A stretch of 64,000 nt of DNA from Gari tellinella (lineage: Eukaryota > Mollusca > Bivalvia > Cardiida > Psammobiidae): NCBI GenBank assembly GCA_922989275.2, contig OV277863.1, forward strand, positions 49,644,999 to 49,708,998, read 5' to 3'. The translations under genes and the position numbers were made by a program. Positions 22,800 through 35,205 of this stretch are shown here, one piece after another. Position 1 is the first letter of the stretch; the number at the start of each line of letters is the position of its first letter. The notes beneath the pieces were generated by a model. It ran no database searches. It was not told where the DNA came from and saw only the letters and a program-made list of their open reading frames with translations.

Positions 22800-23520
22800 G
22801 CATTTTTATAACATACAGCAAAAGGCCCATGCGGTCCTTGATTACTCACCTGTAAAAAAAAATGTGCTAGGTAAATTTATCACCAAAGGGGATTACGTTT
22901 TTTCAGATAGAGGCGTTGTGGTGTATGCTTTGTGGTTTCAAACTAGATCATCTGTGAAGTTTTCATTGGCAAGAACTATTTCAGATCATGTGACGTATAT
23001 ATGCAATGGACTGGAATCAGTTCAATAATATATGTAAACGGTCTGTAGAAGTGTCACCATGCAAATATCTAAATTCTGGATATAGTAGTTTCAAAGAAGA
23101 TGTTTGAAGATTTCACTAAATGACTCTATGTTAAACTTTGACCCCCTACGGCGGGTCGTTTTTTACCCAAGAAACATAATTCGAACGATCTCAATAGAGG
23201 ACATGTAGGTGATGCTGTGTACCAAATATATATGCTCATGGTGCGGTGGTTTCAGACAAGCAGAATGTTTAAGTTTTCATCGAAAGGATATTCTTTTTAG
23301 ATCCAATGACCTAGATATGCGATTTACTAGAACTTTTTAACGACTTAGAATAAGTTATATAAGGATCCTTCCTGGCCATCTTGTTAAACATGAATCCAGT
23401 AATTTAGGAAAAGATGTCGTTTACAGAAATTGACGGACGGACGACATACACCGAGCCATGCATGAAACAGTATAATTTAGATATCCCACCTTGGCACTCT
23501 GTGCCAGCTGCGCTAAAAAT
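22800..23520. repeat. Dispersed noncoding repeat, second locus
   Basis: It starts CAGCAAAAGGCCCATGCGGTCC...ACTCACCTG and ends GACGGACGGACGACATACACCGAGCC...CTGCGCTAAAAATGA. Internal blocks (CATAATTCGAACGATCTC, TAGAGGACA) match the repeat at 12540-14400. The left-end CTCACCTG and the right-end GCGCTAAAAA may be degenerate inverted termini. Confidence 0.6.
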
Positions 23521-25055
23521 GAATGATAAGTAGAATAAACACATCTATTTTAAATCTATCAATATATTTTCCCGTCAATTTGTTATTATTTCTTAATAAA
23601 TAACCTATTCATTTTCCATTACAGAAAGTACCGTTAACGTAAAGCCATTTCCTTATACATGTATAGAATATCCCTCCTGCTTCATACACGAACTCAGGTT
23701 GCAAGGTTGGAAATAGTTTTGAGTTGAGTCTAATATCATTTTAGGCATTTGATGGTCATATTTGAGGTTTTGCTGAAAACTGACAAATCAAATACTTGTA
23801 AACGATTTCAGACTCAAATAAAACACTCAATGACCTAATGGTCAATTCATACTTGTGGGGTGTCATTGTTTGAACACATTTGAATACAACAACTTGGATT
23901 TTTTATCAGCTCTTAACTGTCCGTAATAGAAAATATAATCTTGAAATAAGTGTATTGATACGTTTATTGGGAAATGTCCTTTCCACTGTATGTTATGCAA
24001 TGTTTTGCGTGATTTAGTTTAAGATGAAAATGCATGTCATTTCTTATACAGTAGAAAAACCTAAAACATATGCGTTGATTTTAATTTTCATGAATTGTGA
24101 ACAGGGTCGACATAATCGAAATCTAAAGTGTTTGCAAAAGACATAAGTTCGCATTTCAACAGTACTGAGAAAGCGTGTATAACTCTGTACACGTTTGAAT
24201 CTATTAAGCCTTCTTATTTTAGTAAAATTCGCTGGCGCGTTTCATGGCTCTCTTTATAGAGGAAGGATATCTATTGACACTGAGCTTTCTGTCTGTCTGT
24301 CTGTAACCACTTTGGTGCAGCTTCAAATACACTGCTGAGTTTAACTCTCATCCGAACATTTGGACTTTCTTGGACCAGAGCGACTTGTTTGCCAGACAAA
24401 AGAAGTCCGCCTAATGACGCTTGTGTCGCGTTTAGACATTAACTTTTTGACTGCTTTTGACACTGATGTGAAATACGTACCAAATAGGTCAGTTTGCATG
24501 AAGTTTATTCGAAAAACGTCTTGGGATCAGCCGGACCCCAGAATTCCTAAGGATTGCCAGATGTATATCAGATCATTTTAAAAACATTGTTGTTTACAAC
24601 AATAATACTTGAACACTATAAAGCAACAACAATACTTTATCTCAATTGCACCTATCAAGAAATATCTTTCACAATCTTATGATCGAGTTATTTGCCTTTG
24701 ATATTATAACCCGGAATGCAAACCGTGAATCTACGAGAGTTCACACTGTGTGAAAGGAATACAATTCTACCAAACATTAAAACTAGCAAGCAGTTTCAAG
24801 AAACAAATAAGTGTAGTACTGCATTGGTTTGGGTTCTTGTCCTCACTAGAATTTTCAATCTCTTTTATGAGTCAAGTTGACCTTGAGCTTTGCCCTTGAT
24901 TTATTGAACTTTGGTTAACGAGGCATTGTCGGATCTGAATTAATGCGGTCTCTGTCAACTCTTACGGGTGTATCAATGTCATGAATGTAAGATATTTTCA
25001 AAGTATATGAAAACACTTTATGATGGTTTTGTATTGAAGAGCTATTTAAGATGAA
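23521..25055. other. No gene recognised
   Basis: There is a short GTCT run at 24290-24303. An open frame at 24360-24581 lacks an ATG at its start (TTG) and has no recognisable motif, so it is not called. Confidence 0.35.
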
Positions 25056-25915
25056 TGAAATTTTTTAAAAAGTGTACATTTTGGTGAACAACAGTTGGCT
25101 CCATGGCCATGTAAAATTTACCCAACCCACTTTCTCTTATTTTGTCCTTTTCAAACAGCCCGCTTCAATAAAATCCATTTTAAATGAAAACAAATATGAT
25201 AATTTGGTTTTGTGTTATTTATTTCCTATCTATGGTAGTATTTCTACATACAAAACTAATTTAAGAGAAAACAGGCACCAAATGTGAAATTTATAAAGCT
25301 CTAAATATCATCGATATGGTACTTTTTTGTAAATATTGTAAGGGGAGATAACTCTTTTTACTTTAATAACTCAAAATTTTCAACACTGACCTTTCAATTT
25401 CTTTTCATATTTTGAACAGCCTTAGCATTGGCTTTCATTTGGTAGAATATAAGAAAAAGTTTAATACTAGAACTATTTCATTTTCAAACTTTTTTACTTG
25501 TTTTTCATAAAATAAAAAATCTAATAAAATCAAGCCCTATAAAAAGCATATTTTTGATATTCGAGGATCCATATTGTTCAAACCTAGTGCCTGCTTTGTC
25601 TAAATTTGGTTTCTATATGTGAAAATACCACCATAGACATGAAATAAATAATGAAAACCCAAATTACCATGTTTGTTTTGTTTTGAAATAGATTTTACTG
25701 AAGCTTGTACTCTGAATGGGTAAAATTTGAGAGAAAAAGTCCAAATTTGACATACTTATTTCAAATCGCTGTAGCTCAAAAATAAGGACACCACCATATA
25801 TTTTTTTTTCAATTTTTTCATTCATCATAAATAGCTCTTCCAAAAAAACAATGATAGAAAAAAAGTTTGATACTTTGAAAAAATCACTTATGGGTTGGAT
25901 ACACCCTTAAAGGCC
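25056..25915. repeat. Dispersed noncoding repeat, copy 2
   Basis: Same orientation and nearly full-length match to 19916-20745, with an additional ~35-bp AT-rich segment near 25850-25885. It ends GGATACACCCTTAAAGGCC. Confidence 0.9.
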
Positions 25916-26151
25916 ATTTATTTAGTATATAAGTGTACAAGCTGATCATATTTTTGAATTTAAGGTACATCGAGTCTTTTGAAAAATAGTGAATTACTTG
26001 GTGTAAATTGCTAAGAATACTGACCAAATGTGCAAAACTTTACACGGATCTACCTGAGATAGTTATTGAGAATTGTTGTCTTACAAAATATATACCGAAT
26101 ACACGACAGGATGGTGATATTAGCTTGGTGCTTTCTCAAAAAATCGTAACC

Positions 26152-26214
26152 ATGCATTCGACGGGATTCTAACCTCTGACCGCAGGTTTCATAGTTTCTC
26201 AGTCGCACGGGGTC
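26152..26214 (-). repeat. tRNA-like relic
   Basis: On the minus strand, GTGCGACTGAGAAA resembles an A-box region and CAGAGGTTAGAATCCCGTCG a B box (consensus GGTTCGAATCC) at normal spacing. Decayed; SINE head or tRNA pseudogene. Confidence 0.35.
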
Positions 26215-26445
26215 CGACGTAAGACCCAAAACCTCCCTAAACCCCTCCCAACCACTGGCTAAATTGCTTACAAACAATCCAAAGTACTTAAGTTCTTTAA
26301 TTTCTAATCAAATAAAGCTTATAGAGGGCACATTTAAGCTAAAATGATGCAAAATAATGTTTATTTAAAATTAATCTACTATGTTTATCCATGGAAGTAT
26401 CTCGTATTCAAACTTAATATAGCTACACTCAGTAACTTCTAGGTA

Positions 26446-26590
26446 GTAACCCATTAACCATAGCCTGCTCCTGGTTTTGAAAACAGCTATCCACTTAAAG
26501 CAGGTTGAACGTAAAACAGAATGCGCCTTAAGTCGCATTCTGCTTTACTTTAAGTCTGCTTTAAGCTACCATCTGCTAGAATATGGAAAC
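26446..26590. repeat. TTAA MITE relic with hairpin module B
   Basis: CCCATTAACCATAGCCTG is a left-end-like sequence. The hairpin AAGCAGGTTGAACGTAAAAC / TTTACTTTAAGTCTGCTTT around GCGCCTTAAGTCGC is at 26499-26567. The flanking phrase AGCTACCATCTGCTAGAATAT also occurs near other B hairpins. The right terminus is not defined. Confidence 0.55.
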
Positions 26591-27088
26591 TTTTGTTTTT
26601 GGTTTGTGGAAGTTTGTAGCGGTTTGGGTTCTTCACACATTTACCATTCGATTGTTATAACAGATATTACTTATTTTTGTTTTTAAGGGATATAACGGTA
26701 AATTTATAACCAAGCGATATCCGTCCATAGGCTGTAACCGAACGCAGATGAAATGGTTTAGATTCAATACAATTTTTTTGAAATAAAGAAGAAAACCAGT
26801 CATCGTATGGAACAATTAAAACTTAACAAAATACTCAAACTTCATTTTACTTTTTATTTTTGGCGGAAATTGTGCACTGCTTCCGGTACCTTAAATACAA
26901 AATTTCCGACACATTTAAAATGCTAAATACCATAATTAACTTTTCTATGTAGGTGATCTCTTGGTGTTATAGATAAGCCCCATTTACTGAAAATGGTACA
27001 TTAATTAAAAATGATTATTGTATACTTTACTATAAAAAGTAACAAAATTGCCGTTGAAAACTGTCTTTACGGAGGTCATGTGACCAAT

Positions 27089-27120
27089 CCATAATGGCCC
27101 ATTAGGCCGATTATGGATAA
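27089..27120. repeat. Short palindrome
   Basis: ATCCATAATGGCC and GGCC-ATTATGGAT pair around CATTA, just after ATGTGACCA. The phrase CCATAATGG recurs in the next foldback at 27631. Confidence 0.55.
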
Positions 27121-27630
27121 TTGCCCCTCGAAGATTTTCACGTGCAACTCGTTGATGTTAGCAACTTAGATCTATTTAAACATGGCAGGAGAAGGGGGTT
27201 GGCGTCGTTGTCAACTCGTATTCTAGAACTTGAATTCTCAGACAGAAGGGTTTTAACGTAAAAGGTACGGTTCCTATCTATACAATATCCAAGTCAGTGT
27301 AAAATGACTCGACGTTGTTTATGTTATTTAAAATGACAGTTATGACGTCATCATGTCACGCCATCCATTGGAAATTTCAAAAGATAAAACCGACGTCGTC
27401 AAAATGTAGAGATTTACTCGATTGCGTAGATCTAGCGGTTTTTAATTTTTCACATTCTAGATCTACTACAAATTGTCTGCGTGGGCTTACTTTCGCCATA
27501 ACCAACTGAGATCTTTCGATCTGAGCATTTCTGAAAGATTTAGAGCTGCCCCTATCGTTTTAAATTTGTAAGCAGTTGATGTCAGTTAAACGATGTTTGA
27601 AACCACGTCAATTGCATGAAGATACACAAT

Positions 27631-27783
27631 AAAAAGGTCAAAACATGACCTATGCGTGTCTTCTGTCCATAATGGCACGCCTGGTGTCACAATAGCCATC
27701 GGGCTATAGCCCTCGAGCCATTATGGCACCAGTTGTGCCATTATGGGCAGATGGCACGCCTAGGTCATATTTTAACCTCTTAA
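27631..27783. repeat. Foldback (inverted repeat) element 3
   Basis: Arms of ~75 bp: AAGAGGTTAAAATATGACCT (right arm, reversed) against AAAAAGGTCAAAACATGACCT (left), then GCGTG, CCATAATGGCAC, the GGTG block and ATCGGGCTATAGCCCTCGA at the centre. MITE-like; no coding capacity. Confidence 0.75.
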
Positions 27784-27844
27784 TAACAGTCTTATAAATG
27801 GTGTTTTTTCCCCGAAAACAACAGATGCTGACTGGGCGGATAAA

Positions 27845-28840
27845 TGAGCCCCACTTGTTACCACAGGGCCCCGACACGATTAATTTTTAGGGGAAAAAAT
27901 TGTCAGAAAGTATATATAGAGACAAGGGATACAACTGATTTTCAGTATATTCTCACCCCATCTCGACAAAACCGGGCATATCATGAATAAATATTGATGA
28001 AACGACACCCTTTTTGCATTTCTGTCTAGCTAATATGATACCCTTCCATAAAAACATAACATAAAACCAACTGTAAGCATACAATTTTAACAGTAACTGC
28101 GTCCACTCATTGAAATCACCGATTTTCGGAAAACGGGACAGGTGTTCGTTCATAGCCAACACAGCATTATACACCTCTGTACGCTTGTTTAGGCGGTATT
28201 TTCGAGCATTACAGTAATACAGTTCCATAGATATCAATATTGACACATATAAAAGCTGATTTGTACTCAAATCATTGCCATACCATCAACAAATTAGCAT
28301 GTTTTCATCGGCAGTAAAGTTATTCTTGTACATGTAAGCTTTTTTGGTACGGCAATGATTTAAGAATAAATCAGCTTTGATCGGTGTCAAAAATGTATAT
28401 CTTTGCAACTGCATGACTGTCATGTTCGATATTACCGCCTAAACAAGCGTGCAGTAGTGGCCAATGACTGTAATGCTCGAAAATACCGCCTAAACAAGCG
28501 TACAGTAGTGGCCAAAGCTGTGTTAGCTATGAACGAACACCTGTCCCGTTTTCCGAAAATCGATGATTTCAGTGAGTGGACGCAGTTACTGTTAAAATTG
28601 CATGCTTACAGTTGTTTTTATGTTATGTTTGTATGGAAGGGTATCATATTAGCTAGACAGAAATGCAAAAAGGGTGTCGTTTTATCAATATGTATTCATG
28701 ATATGCCCGGTTTTGTCGAGTTGGGGTGAGAATATACTGAAAATCAGTTGTATCCCTTGTCTCTATATATACTTTCTGACGATTTTTTTCTCTCAAAAAG
28801 CAATCGTGTCGCGGCCCTGTGCTTGTTACTGAATACGGAA
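27845..28840. repeat. Large inverted duplication with mirrored open frames
   Basis: Two ~430-490-bp arms in opposite orientation surround a ~60-bp spacer near 28285-28345. The arms share, for example, GGGCATATCATG / CATGATATGCCC and the stretch CTATATATACTTTCTGAC. The right arm has an additional internal tandem duplication of ~51 bp (about 28422-28472 and 28473-28523). Each arm reads out a similar open frame pointing away from the centre (minus 27953-28270, 105 codons; plus 28403-28729, 108 codons); the shared core includes AVLAMNEHLSRFPKI and WTQLLLKL and ends HDMPGFVE. I do not recognise the protein. It may be a foldback transposon or a palindromic duplication of a gene fragment. Confidence 0.85.
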
Positions 28841-28952
28841 AAAAATCAACAGTATTCATTGATTCGTTGTTTACCAAGTAACGCAATGCAGCAATAAAAG
28901 TCCCTTAGATTCCTGTAAAGAACAGTCCAATCATGACTCAAACATTGGCAGC

Positions 28953-29305
28953 CACAACCGTGGCTTAGTGATTAGGGCGTTCGCCCCGGAAGTGGGAGAT
29001 CAAGCGTTTGAATCCCGGTGCCGGATACGGGGTTTGAACTGGTAAGCCACCATCTAGTGAAACGAATGGTTACAGTAGTCTCTTCTCTGCCAGGCGCCTG
29101 GAGAATGGACCATGGAGGTACTGTGCGCGCAAACACGATAGATGTGTCAAAAGTAAAAACTGGTTGGCCCTCAATAGGTGTGACACTATAATAAACAAAG
29201 CCTTTGTAAGCCATGAAGACAAACTAACTCTAGAAGTTTAGGCTACAAACACTGGACTCAAGCTGCAACAAGAAAGAAAACGCAAGCAAAGCAAGCAAGC
29301 AAAGA
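28953..29305 (+). repeat. tRNA-derived SINE with AAGC-type tail
   Basis: The A box TGGCTTAGTGATTAG (28961-28975) and B box GCGTTTGAATCCC (29004-29016) mark a tRNA-derived head. A ~200-bp body follows, and the 3' end (29270-29305) is AAGAAAGAAAACGCAAGCAAAGCAAGC..., a short simple-repeat tail typical of SINEs. A minus-strand open frame at 28972-29214 is a shadow. Confidence 0.7.
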
Positions 29306-30630
29306 TCAAACTACATTAAATTTTACAGTAAATAGGTAACATACATCATTGTTATAGCTAGGGGAGGGGAGGTTGGTATTTTTCATATATTATTTCACTT
29401 GTGCTCACGATCCCATATATGGGACATAGGCAAACAGCATTTTGCGGCGTCTGATCAGAGTCTATATTGTTTGCTGATAGGAATTTCAATTTAAAACAAA
29501 ATGAAAATGAAAATTTGACCAGGAATCCCTTTGATAACAAAATTGACTAATCCAATATATAAACATGGAAGAATCCACTGGGCGAAAACAGGTTAATCAA
29601 AGGATGATCAAAGTTTTTGGTGTATTCAAACCAATGGGAGACAACTTCAATGCCCTGCTCGAATAGCTTACATACGTTATCGTTTATATAAGTTAAACTT
29701 ACTGGATGTTGATGCCTGTGTCAAAGTATGTATGCCTTATAAATTCAAAGAAGATATGATTTTAATAGACGATAAACAATGTAATATACAATGTAAACAT
29801 AACTGGTAACAAATGGAGTTTTGTTTTAGTTTTTGTGTAAATAATTGAAAATTGAGAGACCTGTCCATTCAAAACAAATGTTATATTTATATGTTATATA
29901 AATATTTTGTAAGGTGTGCTGGGGATGGCTCCCCGACCCAAACACACCTATGACGGGGAAAATGAATGAGGTCCTGCTTTTGACAAGGCCTGGAAAAAAC
30001 AAACTTCATATAAACTTGAACCCATAAGATAACTTGAATTTGATGTGTTTTTACATCAAATTCCATTAATTTCGATTTGTGTATAATAGGTTTATCTGAG
30101 CGGCTTTGTCTGAAAGTTAATTATGACTTTTTATATGTTTCCTTTACAAGTCGAAACTACTTGGTATTGTTAGGTTCAGTAGAGTAGTGTTTTGACTTTG
30201 TCAAATATCTGTTTCTCTTGCTAACGGCGTCAAAACACAAAGCAGCAATGTGACTTAAACATGTCTTTTTTAGGCTGCACGTATCGCGCAGCCCCAAACT
30301 TTTTTTCCGATGACATATCTATAGACAATGGTGGGTATATTTTACCTTTTTCCACTGAAAAGCTTTCTGTTTACATACGTCTCATACTGCCATTGCCCTA
30401 AAATTGGAAGTGATCACGGATTCAAGTACTAGTTCTCTTTATCACTATTTCAAAGCACCCAGGGGAAATTATTACAAGTACCAGAAACAATTTCACCGTT
30501 TACACTGTACATAGTGCCTTATCTGCCCTTTTTGTTTGTTTTTGTAAAGCAAGGTTTGTCATAGGCTCTATAACGTTAACTCAGTACTTATATGTTTTCT
30601 TTGTGTATTGATTTCAGATGATTACTATCT
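29306..30630. other. No gene; one hairpin-A relic
   Basis: At 29430-29474, GCAAACAGCATTTTGCGGCGTCTGATCAGAGTCTATATTGTTTGC is a collapsed module-A hairpin. The remainder has no supported feature. Confidence 0.4.
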
Positions 30631-30635
30631 GTTAC

Positions 30636-30705
30636 TAAAAGCAGTCTGAAAGTAAAGCAGAGCTTTCTGCGTTACTTTCAAGCTGCAATCTGCTACAGTA
30701 GAGGA
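30636..30705. repeat. Hairpin module B, copy
   Basis: AAAAGCAGTCTGAAAGTAAAGCAGAGC / TTTCTGCGTTACTTTCAAGCTGCAATCTGC; the TTAA ends are not recognisable. Confidence 0.6.
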
Positions 30706-31245
30706 ACTATTGCTTATGTTGCTTTTACATTCACGGTTGTATATCATTCGACAATTTCTTGAGTGGAGGTAAGGTTTTATTTTCGTGCATGACTGATAAT
30801 AATTTAGTGTTTTTTGTATCGATCGATATGCTCTTTCATGCATTAGATCTATAAAATTCTCAGTCTGAATCTCAGTTCCATACTACACAAGGTGTTGTAT
30901 TTGCATTTCACTCTAACAAGATGCAACTGTCTCTGCATTATTGAAGGTAATAAAACTCACATTGTTCAGATTTCCTGTTACCTACATGTATTGATAAAAT
31001 GTAGATATACAGACTGTTTTCTAAGTGAATGCTACAGAGTTGTCACAGTTAATGTACAGAGACTCTCATTCTAATACAAACTTCATTTATCTGCTATAAT
31101 ACATTTTTCTAAAAGTCATGAGTAGTTCAGTTTTTCTAAATTTTAATGTGAATGATAGGTGTCGAATTAACACTGTTCAACTGTCATGCACACATCTCCA
31201 AACCAAATGGTCTTCGTCAGAGGTCGAAAGTAAGTGCAGGGCTTA

Positions 31246-31382
31246 TAGACTGGAGCTATTTCCTGGTGAGCTATGGTCACTAGGCATTTTTTGTTAAAAT
31301 TAGGCAGACAACATATATTGGGTAATTAAAGGGTGCTGAAACCATTGGTGTTGTCTGACAAGTTGAATTATTTCAACTTTTC
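31246..31382 (+). repeat. Left terminal inverted repeat of the 4.8 kb element
   Basis: Pairs with 35937-36071. Shared blocks in order: TAGACTGGAGCTATTTCCTG, GGCATTTTTTGTTAAAATT, GAAGGGTGCTGAA-CCATTG (with small differences) and TGTCTGACA. Confidence 0.8.
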
Positions 31383-31605
31383 AAGATGGCGGCCAAAATG
31401 GCCGACCTAATATTCAGTAATTACTTTGGCATCTGAATAGTCCAGCAGAAGTGTAAGAGAACCTGGAAATGTGGTCTATTGTTTTTTTCTTTATGGATTT
31501 GAATAAAGTAAATCATAACTAACAATTTGAGATCGGGTTACTTTCTTTAACCCTTGAGCACCTATTTTAACATTGCTGAAAAATTGAATATAAGTATTTC
31601 ATGTG

Positions 31606-32295
31606 TTTGAGACTTAAAAGAGGTATTTTGTTAGCAATTATCAATGTAGTTTACCTATATACAAATTTAAAGAATGTTTAAGAAAAGTTTCAGAATCATT
31701 GAAATCCAAACTGGCCGCCAAAATGGCTATTTTCAGTAACATTTATCCTTCTTTAGCAATAAAACTACTTATATTGACTATAATTGATACTTATATGTAC
31801 ACTTTAAGTTGATTCGTATTGAACATTAACTTTTAAATCATATCAGCTTTTGTTTTGATCTGTCATCCAGCAGTGCTTAAATAATCTAAAATGGCCGCCG
31901 TATATACCTACCTTATTAATTTCTACTTACATAAATTTACTTGATTGAAACTTTCATTTCATTTGTTAAATATCTAAAATGGTATTTTGTAAGCAATTAG
32001 CAATGAAGTGTCCCCAAATACATAACTTGAAAATATTCAAGGATAGTTTTAGACTCATTGAAATCCAAAATGGTTGCCAAATGACTATTTTTAGCAACAA
32101 TTAAATTGTCGAGCAATTCAACTACTTTTATTGACTGTAATTGATACTAATATCAACAGGTTTTTTAGATTCTTATTGGATATTAAACTGAGAAATTCAG
32201 TTAGCTTTTCTTTTGATTGGTTCCTGTCTTTCAGTGCTGATATAATCCAAAATGGCTGCCGTTGATACCTTTTTTACTAATTTCTACTAAAATAC
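31606..32295. repeat. Two-unit tandem repeat, ~359-bp period
   Basis: GGTATTTTGT-AGCAATTA-CAATG and TCATTGAAATCCAAA-TGG are about 359 bp apart (for example near 31623 and 31982). Each unit contains the phrases AAAATGGC-GCC and TGACT-TAATTGATACT. Overall identity is clearly below 90%, so the duplication is old. Confidence 0.75.
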
Positions 32296-33085
32296 TTTTT
32301 CTTGATTTGCCAGGTTATGCAAATGTTTTTTTGTGTCTTCCCATGCAATTGTGCCAAACATACAGTAGTTCATGATGGTAAATCTTGAAGTTGGTAATGC
32401 TTTTACAGGGATAATACATGGCCTGCATTGACCACTATCAAATTCAAGTATTTATTTAATCAAGTTTGATTTTGACTGGTGCAGATAAGTATGTGCCAAT
32501 AACGGAAGGGAGTGTTTCTTTACAAAGTAAGAATATTTTTATTATTTCTTAGTATCAAAATAATTTCATTTTATGTGTAGCACTGTATAAAAGCTTATGT
32601 TTGCACCTGTGTAAGTAATGCATATAAAACATATTTGTCACTTGTGGAATTGTTATTTTCAGTTGATAACTATTATGTATATCCATGGTGAATATAGGTT
32701 TACCTGGCTATAGCATGAAATATTAAGCAGAGCGTTTAATAAGTGTTTCAAAGCATGTGTTGTTTCATTTTTTGAATATACAGGGAAAATGTGGGACGTA
32801 AGTAACCACTTAATTAGTAGTGGTACTAAAACCGAACCGAAGCTAAATATCCTATTCACTAATTTGATGGATTCACAGAGGGAAAACCGTGATTTGAACA
32901 ATGCTAATTTAATCTTTCACAAGTGCTATGTAGTTGACTTGAAGATAGTCATCAATTAGTCGAGGAAGTGTGTCTGTCATATACAAACCCCAATACTTAA
33001 ATAAAGTCAAACCATTTGATGAAAATACCTAGGCACAAACAAAAAGTATGACTTTATCAGACGCGAGAGATGTTTCTCCAAACAT

Positions 33086-35205
33086 GTGTCCATTATTCTT
33101 CCAGCATCATTGTTGATTCAATGTGTGCTGCTACAGCAGTATCAGTGCTGTTTGGGTTTGTGGATCAACCAGAAACAGAGGATACTAAGTCGTAAACATT
33201 GCGTGCTGGTGTATCATAGACAGTCGACTATGATCCCAATTAAGTACTACAATAACATTCACCCAACCTATGGGCTCTACGATAAATCATCAAATTCAAG
33301 GGGTCGATCCAAGAAGGAGAATCCTGCGAAACAGTGGAAGCAATGAAGAAACTATATTAATTATGGTGCTGCTTTGAGAGAGACGATAAGCGATTTTCAA
33401 CATGAATACGTGGTATCCATATGATTGCAAATAGAGATACTAATACTCTAGAGAAAGTTACTAAATTAGACCAAGAATCTTTGCAATCTGACCATGTATG
33501 GAATATTCTCAAGGAGCATGTCCCAGAAACATTAATACAGACACTCTCTTACATATAATTATTATTATTAAACCAGATTTATATAGCGCTCTTTTCACAC
33601 AGGGATTGTGCTTTTACCTTTTTTAGGTTCAGTGAGAAGTAAAAGAACTGTCCGTTTGGGCAAGACTGCTTCCAGAGACATTAATTTGGATGCATATCAT
33701 TGGGGAAAAGGGAAAGCATCTCACTATGGGTCTTGGTATCAAAAGTCTTACCGACTCTAGAAAGTTTATTGATATTCTGAATTTCTGAAACATATTCGCA
33801 TAAACCACATGACTGTAGAAGAACTGAATACTGAAATTAGCACAGCATTAAGTGAGTGTAAAATGTCAACTCCTGATAGATTGTTACAACTGGTTTGACA
33901 ACTGATCTGGCGTTGGACAACTTTGACCAGTTTTTCTACTTCCATGTAGTTTATGCTATGACCCACATTGTTAAGAATATTAATAACCTTTCTAGAAAGG
34001 TTAGGCTTTTTGAGGTTAGCTGTCTTGAAGTGGTTGTCCATTGTGCAGCAAGCAATTCCTCGTCTATTGTTGTTTCAGCACGCGACACTGATATATTGGT
34101 GCTTCTTATAGCACATTTTTCAAAGATGGTGTGCATTAAACTTTAGCTAAAAGCAGGCACAGCAAAAAAGCGAAAATACATTCATGTTCACGTTACTAAT
34201 GATCTTGTCATAGAATTTTTGTTAAATGTTTTACATGTATTTACTTACTGTGCTGGCGATCTTTTTGATTGTGAGGTTGTAGAACAGGGTTTATATCTTA
34301 TGTACACTGTTCGTCTTTATAGGTGAATGTAGGAGATACGTGTGAGGTTGGGCGCCCCTAAACCCAGGTTTAACCCCCCAGTGGTAGTTAATGATTAATT
34401 TATAATTAATTATTGATTGCTGCTGACCGTACCAAGGCGGGCTTCTATGTTCACTTTGCTTTCTGTTTGTCTTGCGTGTTGTTTTCTTTTTAGTGTGTAG
34501 ATGAAGGAATGGGATTGTGCGTGTGTGTGTGTGTGTGTTTGTTATGGTATGACTGTGTGTGTGTTCTGCTTGAGAGGTGGGTGTATTGTTTGTGTTGCGT
34601 TTCCTGCTCGAGTCTTTCGTATTTATTTGTTGAAAAGCTATGAGACACTTGAAAGCGTAGTAGCATTTCATGCATTGACAGGTAGCGACATAACTTCATA
34701 CCTGGGAGGGTACAGTAAGAAAACCTGTTGGAAGTTGTTTTTTTATAGAAAACCATGCTCTACTAAAAGACCTTGGGAAAGACGAGCTTACAAGAAATAG
34801 TGCCAAAGATGCAGAAATTTTCATATGTAGGATATATGGCGCGTCGAACATCCTTGATGTTGTTGACAAAGCACGAAATTATTTGTTTGTTAAATCATGT
34901 GCTCCAGAGACACTCCCACCAACAAGTGATGCTTTGGCCTTCCATATAAAACGGGCACAATACAAAACATCAGTCTGGAGACAGGCTAACATACTTCACG
35001 CAATATAACCTAATCCTCAAGAAATGGGTTGGACATTAGAGAAAGGTAAACTTGTACCAATCCTGATGACACTACAACTAGTACCTGAGACTTGCATAGA
35101 ACTGATCTCTTGCAATGTGCAAGTACACGCTGCAGGTGCAGAAAATCTGGTATTGCATGCACAGCCGCTTGCAAATGTAGGGATCATAATAACCATGCAT
35201 AACGA
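33086..35205 (+). pseudogene. Broken XPG/FEN-like, Cys-rich transposon protein
   Basis: Coding remnants run in the plus direction but change frame repeatedly. In order: an unassigned piece (33086-33346); MIANRDTNTLEKVTKL... (33421-33555); a piece reading GLGIKSLTDSRK (about 33715-33785); SARDTDILVLL (near 34075), which resembles the acidic metal-site strand of XPG/FEN nucleases; FHALTGSD (near 34665), comparable to the helix after the last acidic residues in that fold; DALAFHIKRAQYKTSVWRQA (about 34930-34990); GWTLEKGKLVPILM (near 35023); and a Cys-rich tail TRCRCRKSGIACTAACKCR in another frame (35130-35185). The same order occurs in multi-copy uncharacterised proteins of corals and molluscs, as I remember them. 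Stops, frame changes and one inserted repeat make it dead. The nuclease assignment rests on motif resemblance. Confidence 0.55.
34313..34631 (+). repeat. Inserted repeat with TG tract, copy 1
   Basis: The block begins TTTATAGGTGAATGTAGGAG, includes GGGCGCCCCTAAACCC and AACCCCCCAGTGG, a GT microsatellite at 34519-34540, and ends GTCTTTCGTATTTATT. It interrupts the coding remnant of the surrounding element. The inverted copy at 52427-52757 has the same limits, which defines the ends of the repeat. Confidence 0.8.

Noticed and set aside
24360..24581. 73-codon frame
   Set aside because: Non-ATG start, no motif, no supporting context.
29413..29422. CArG box CCATATATGG
   Set aside because: A single AT-rich 10-mer with no gene nearby; chance occurrence is likely.
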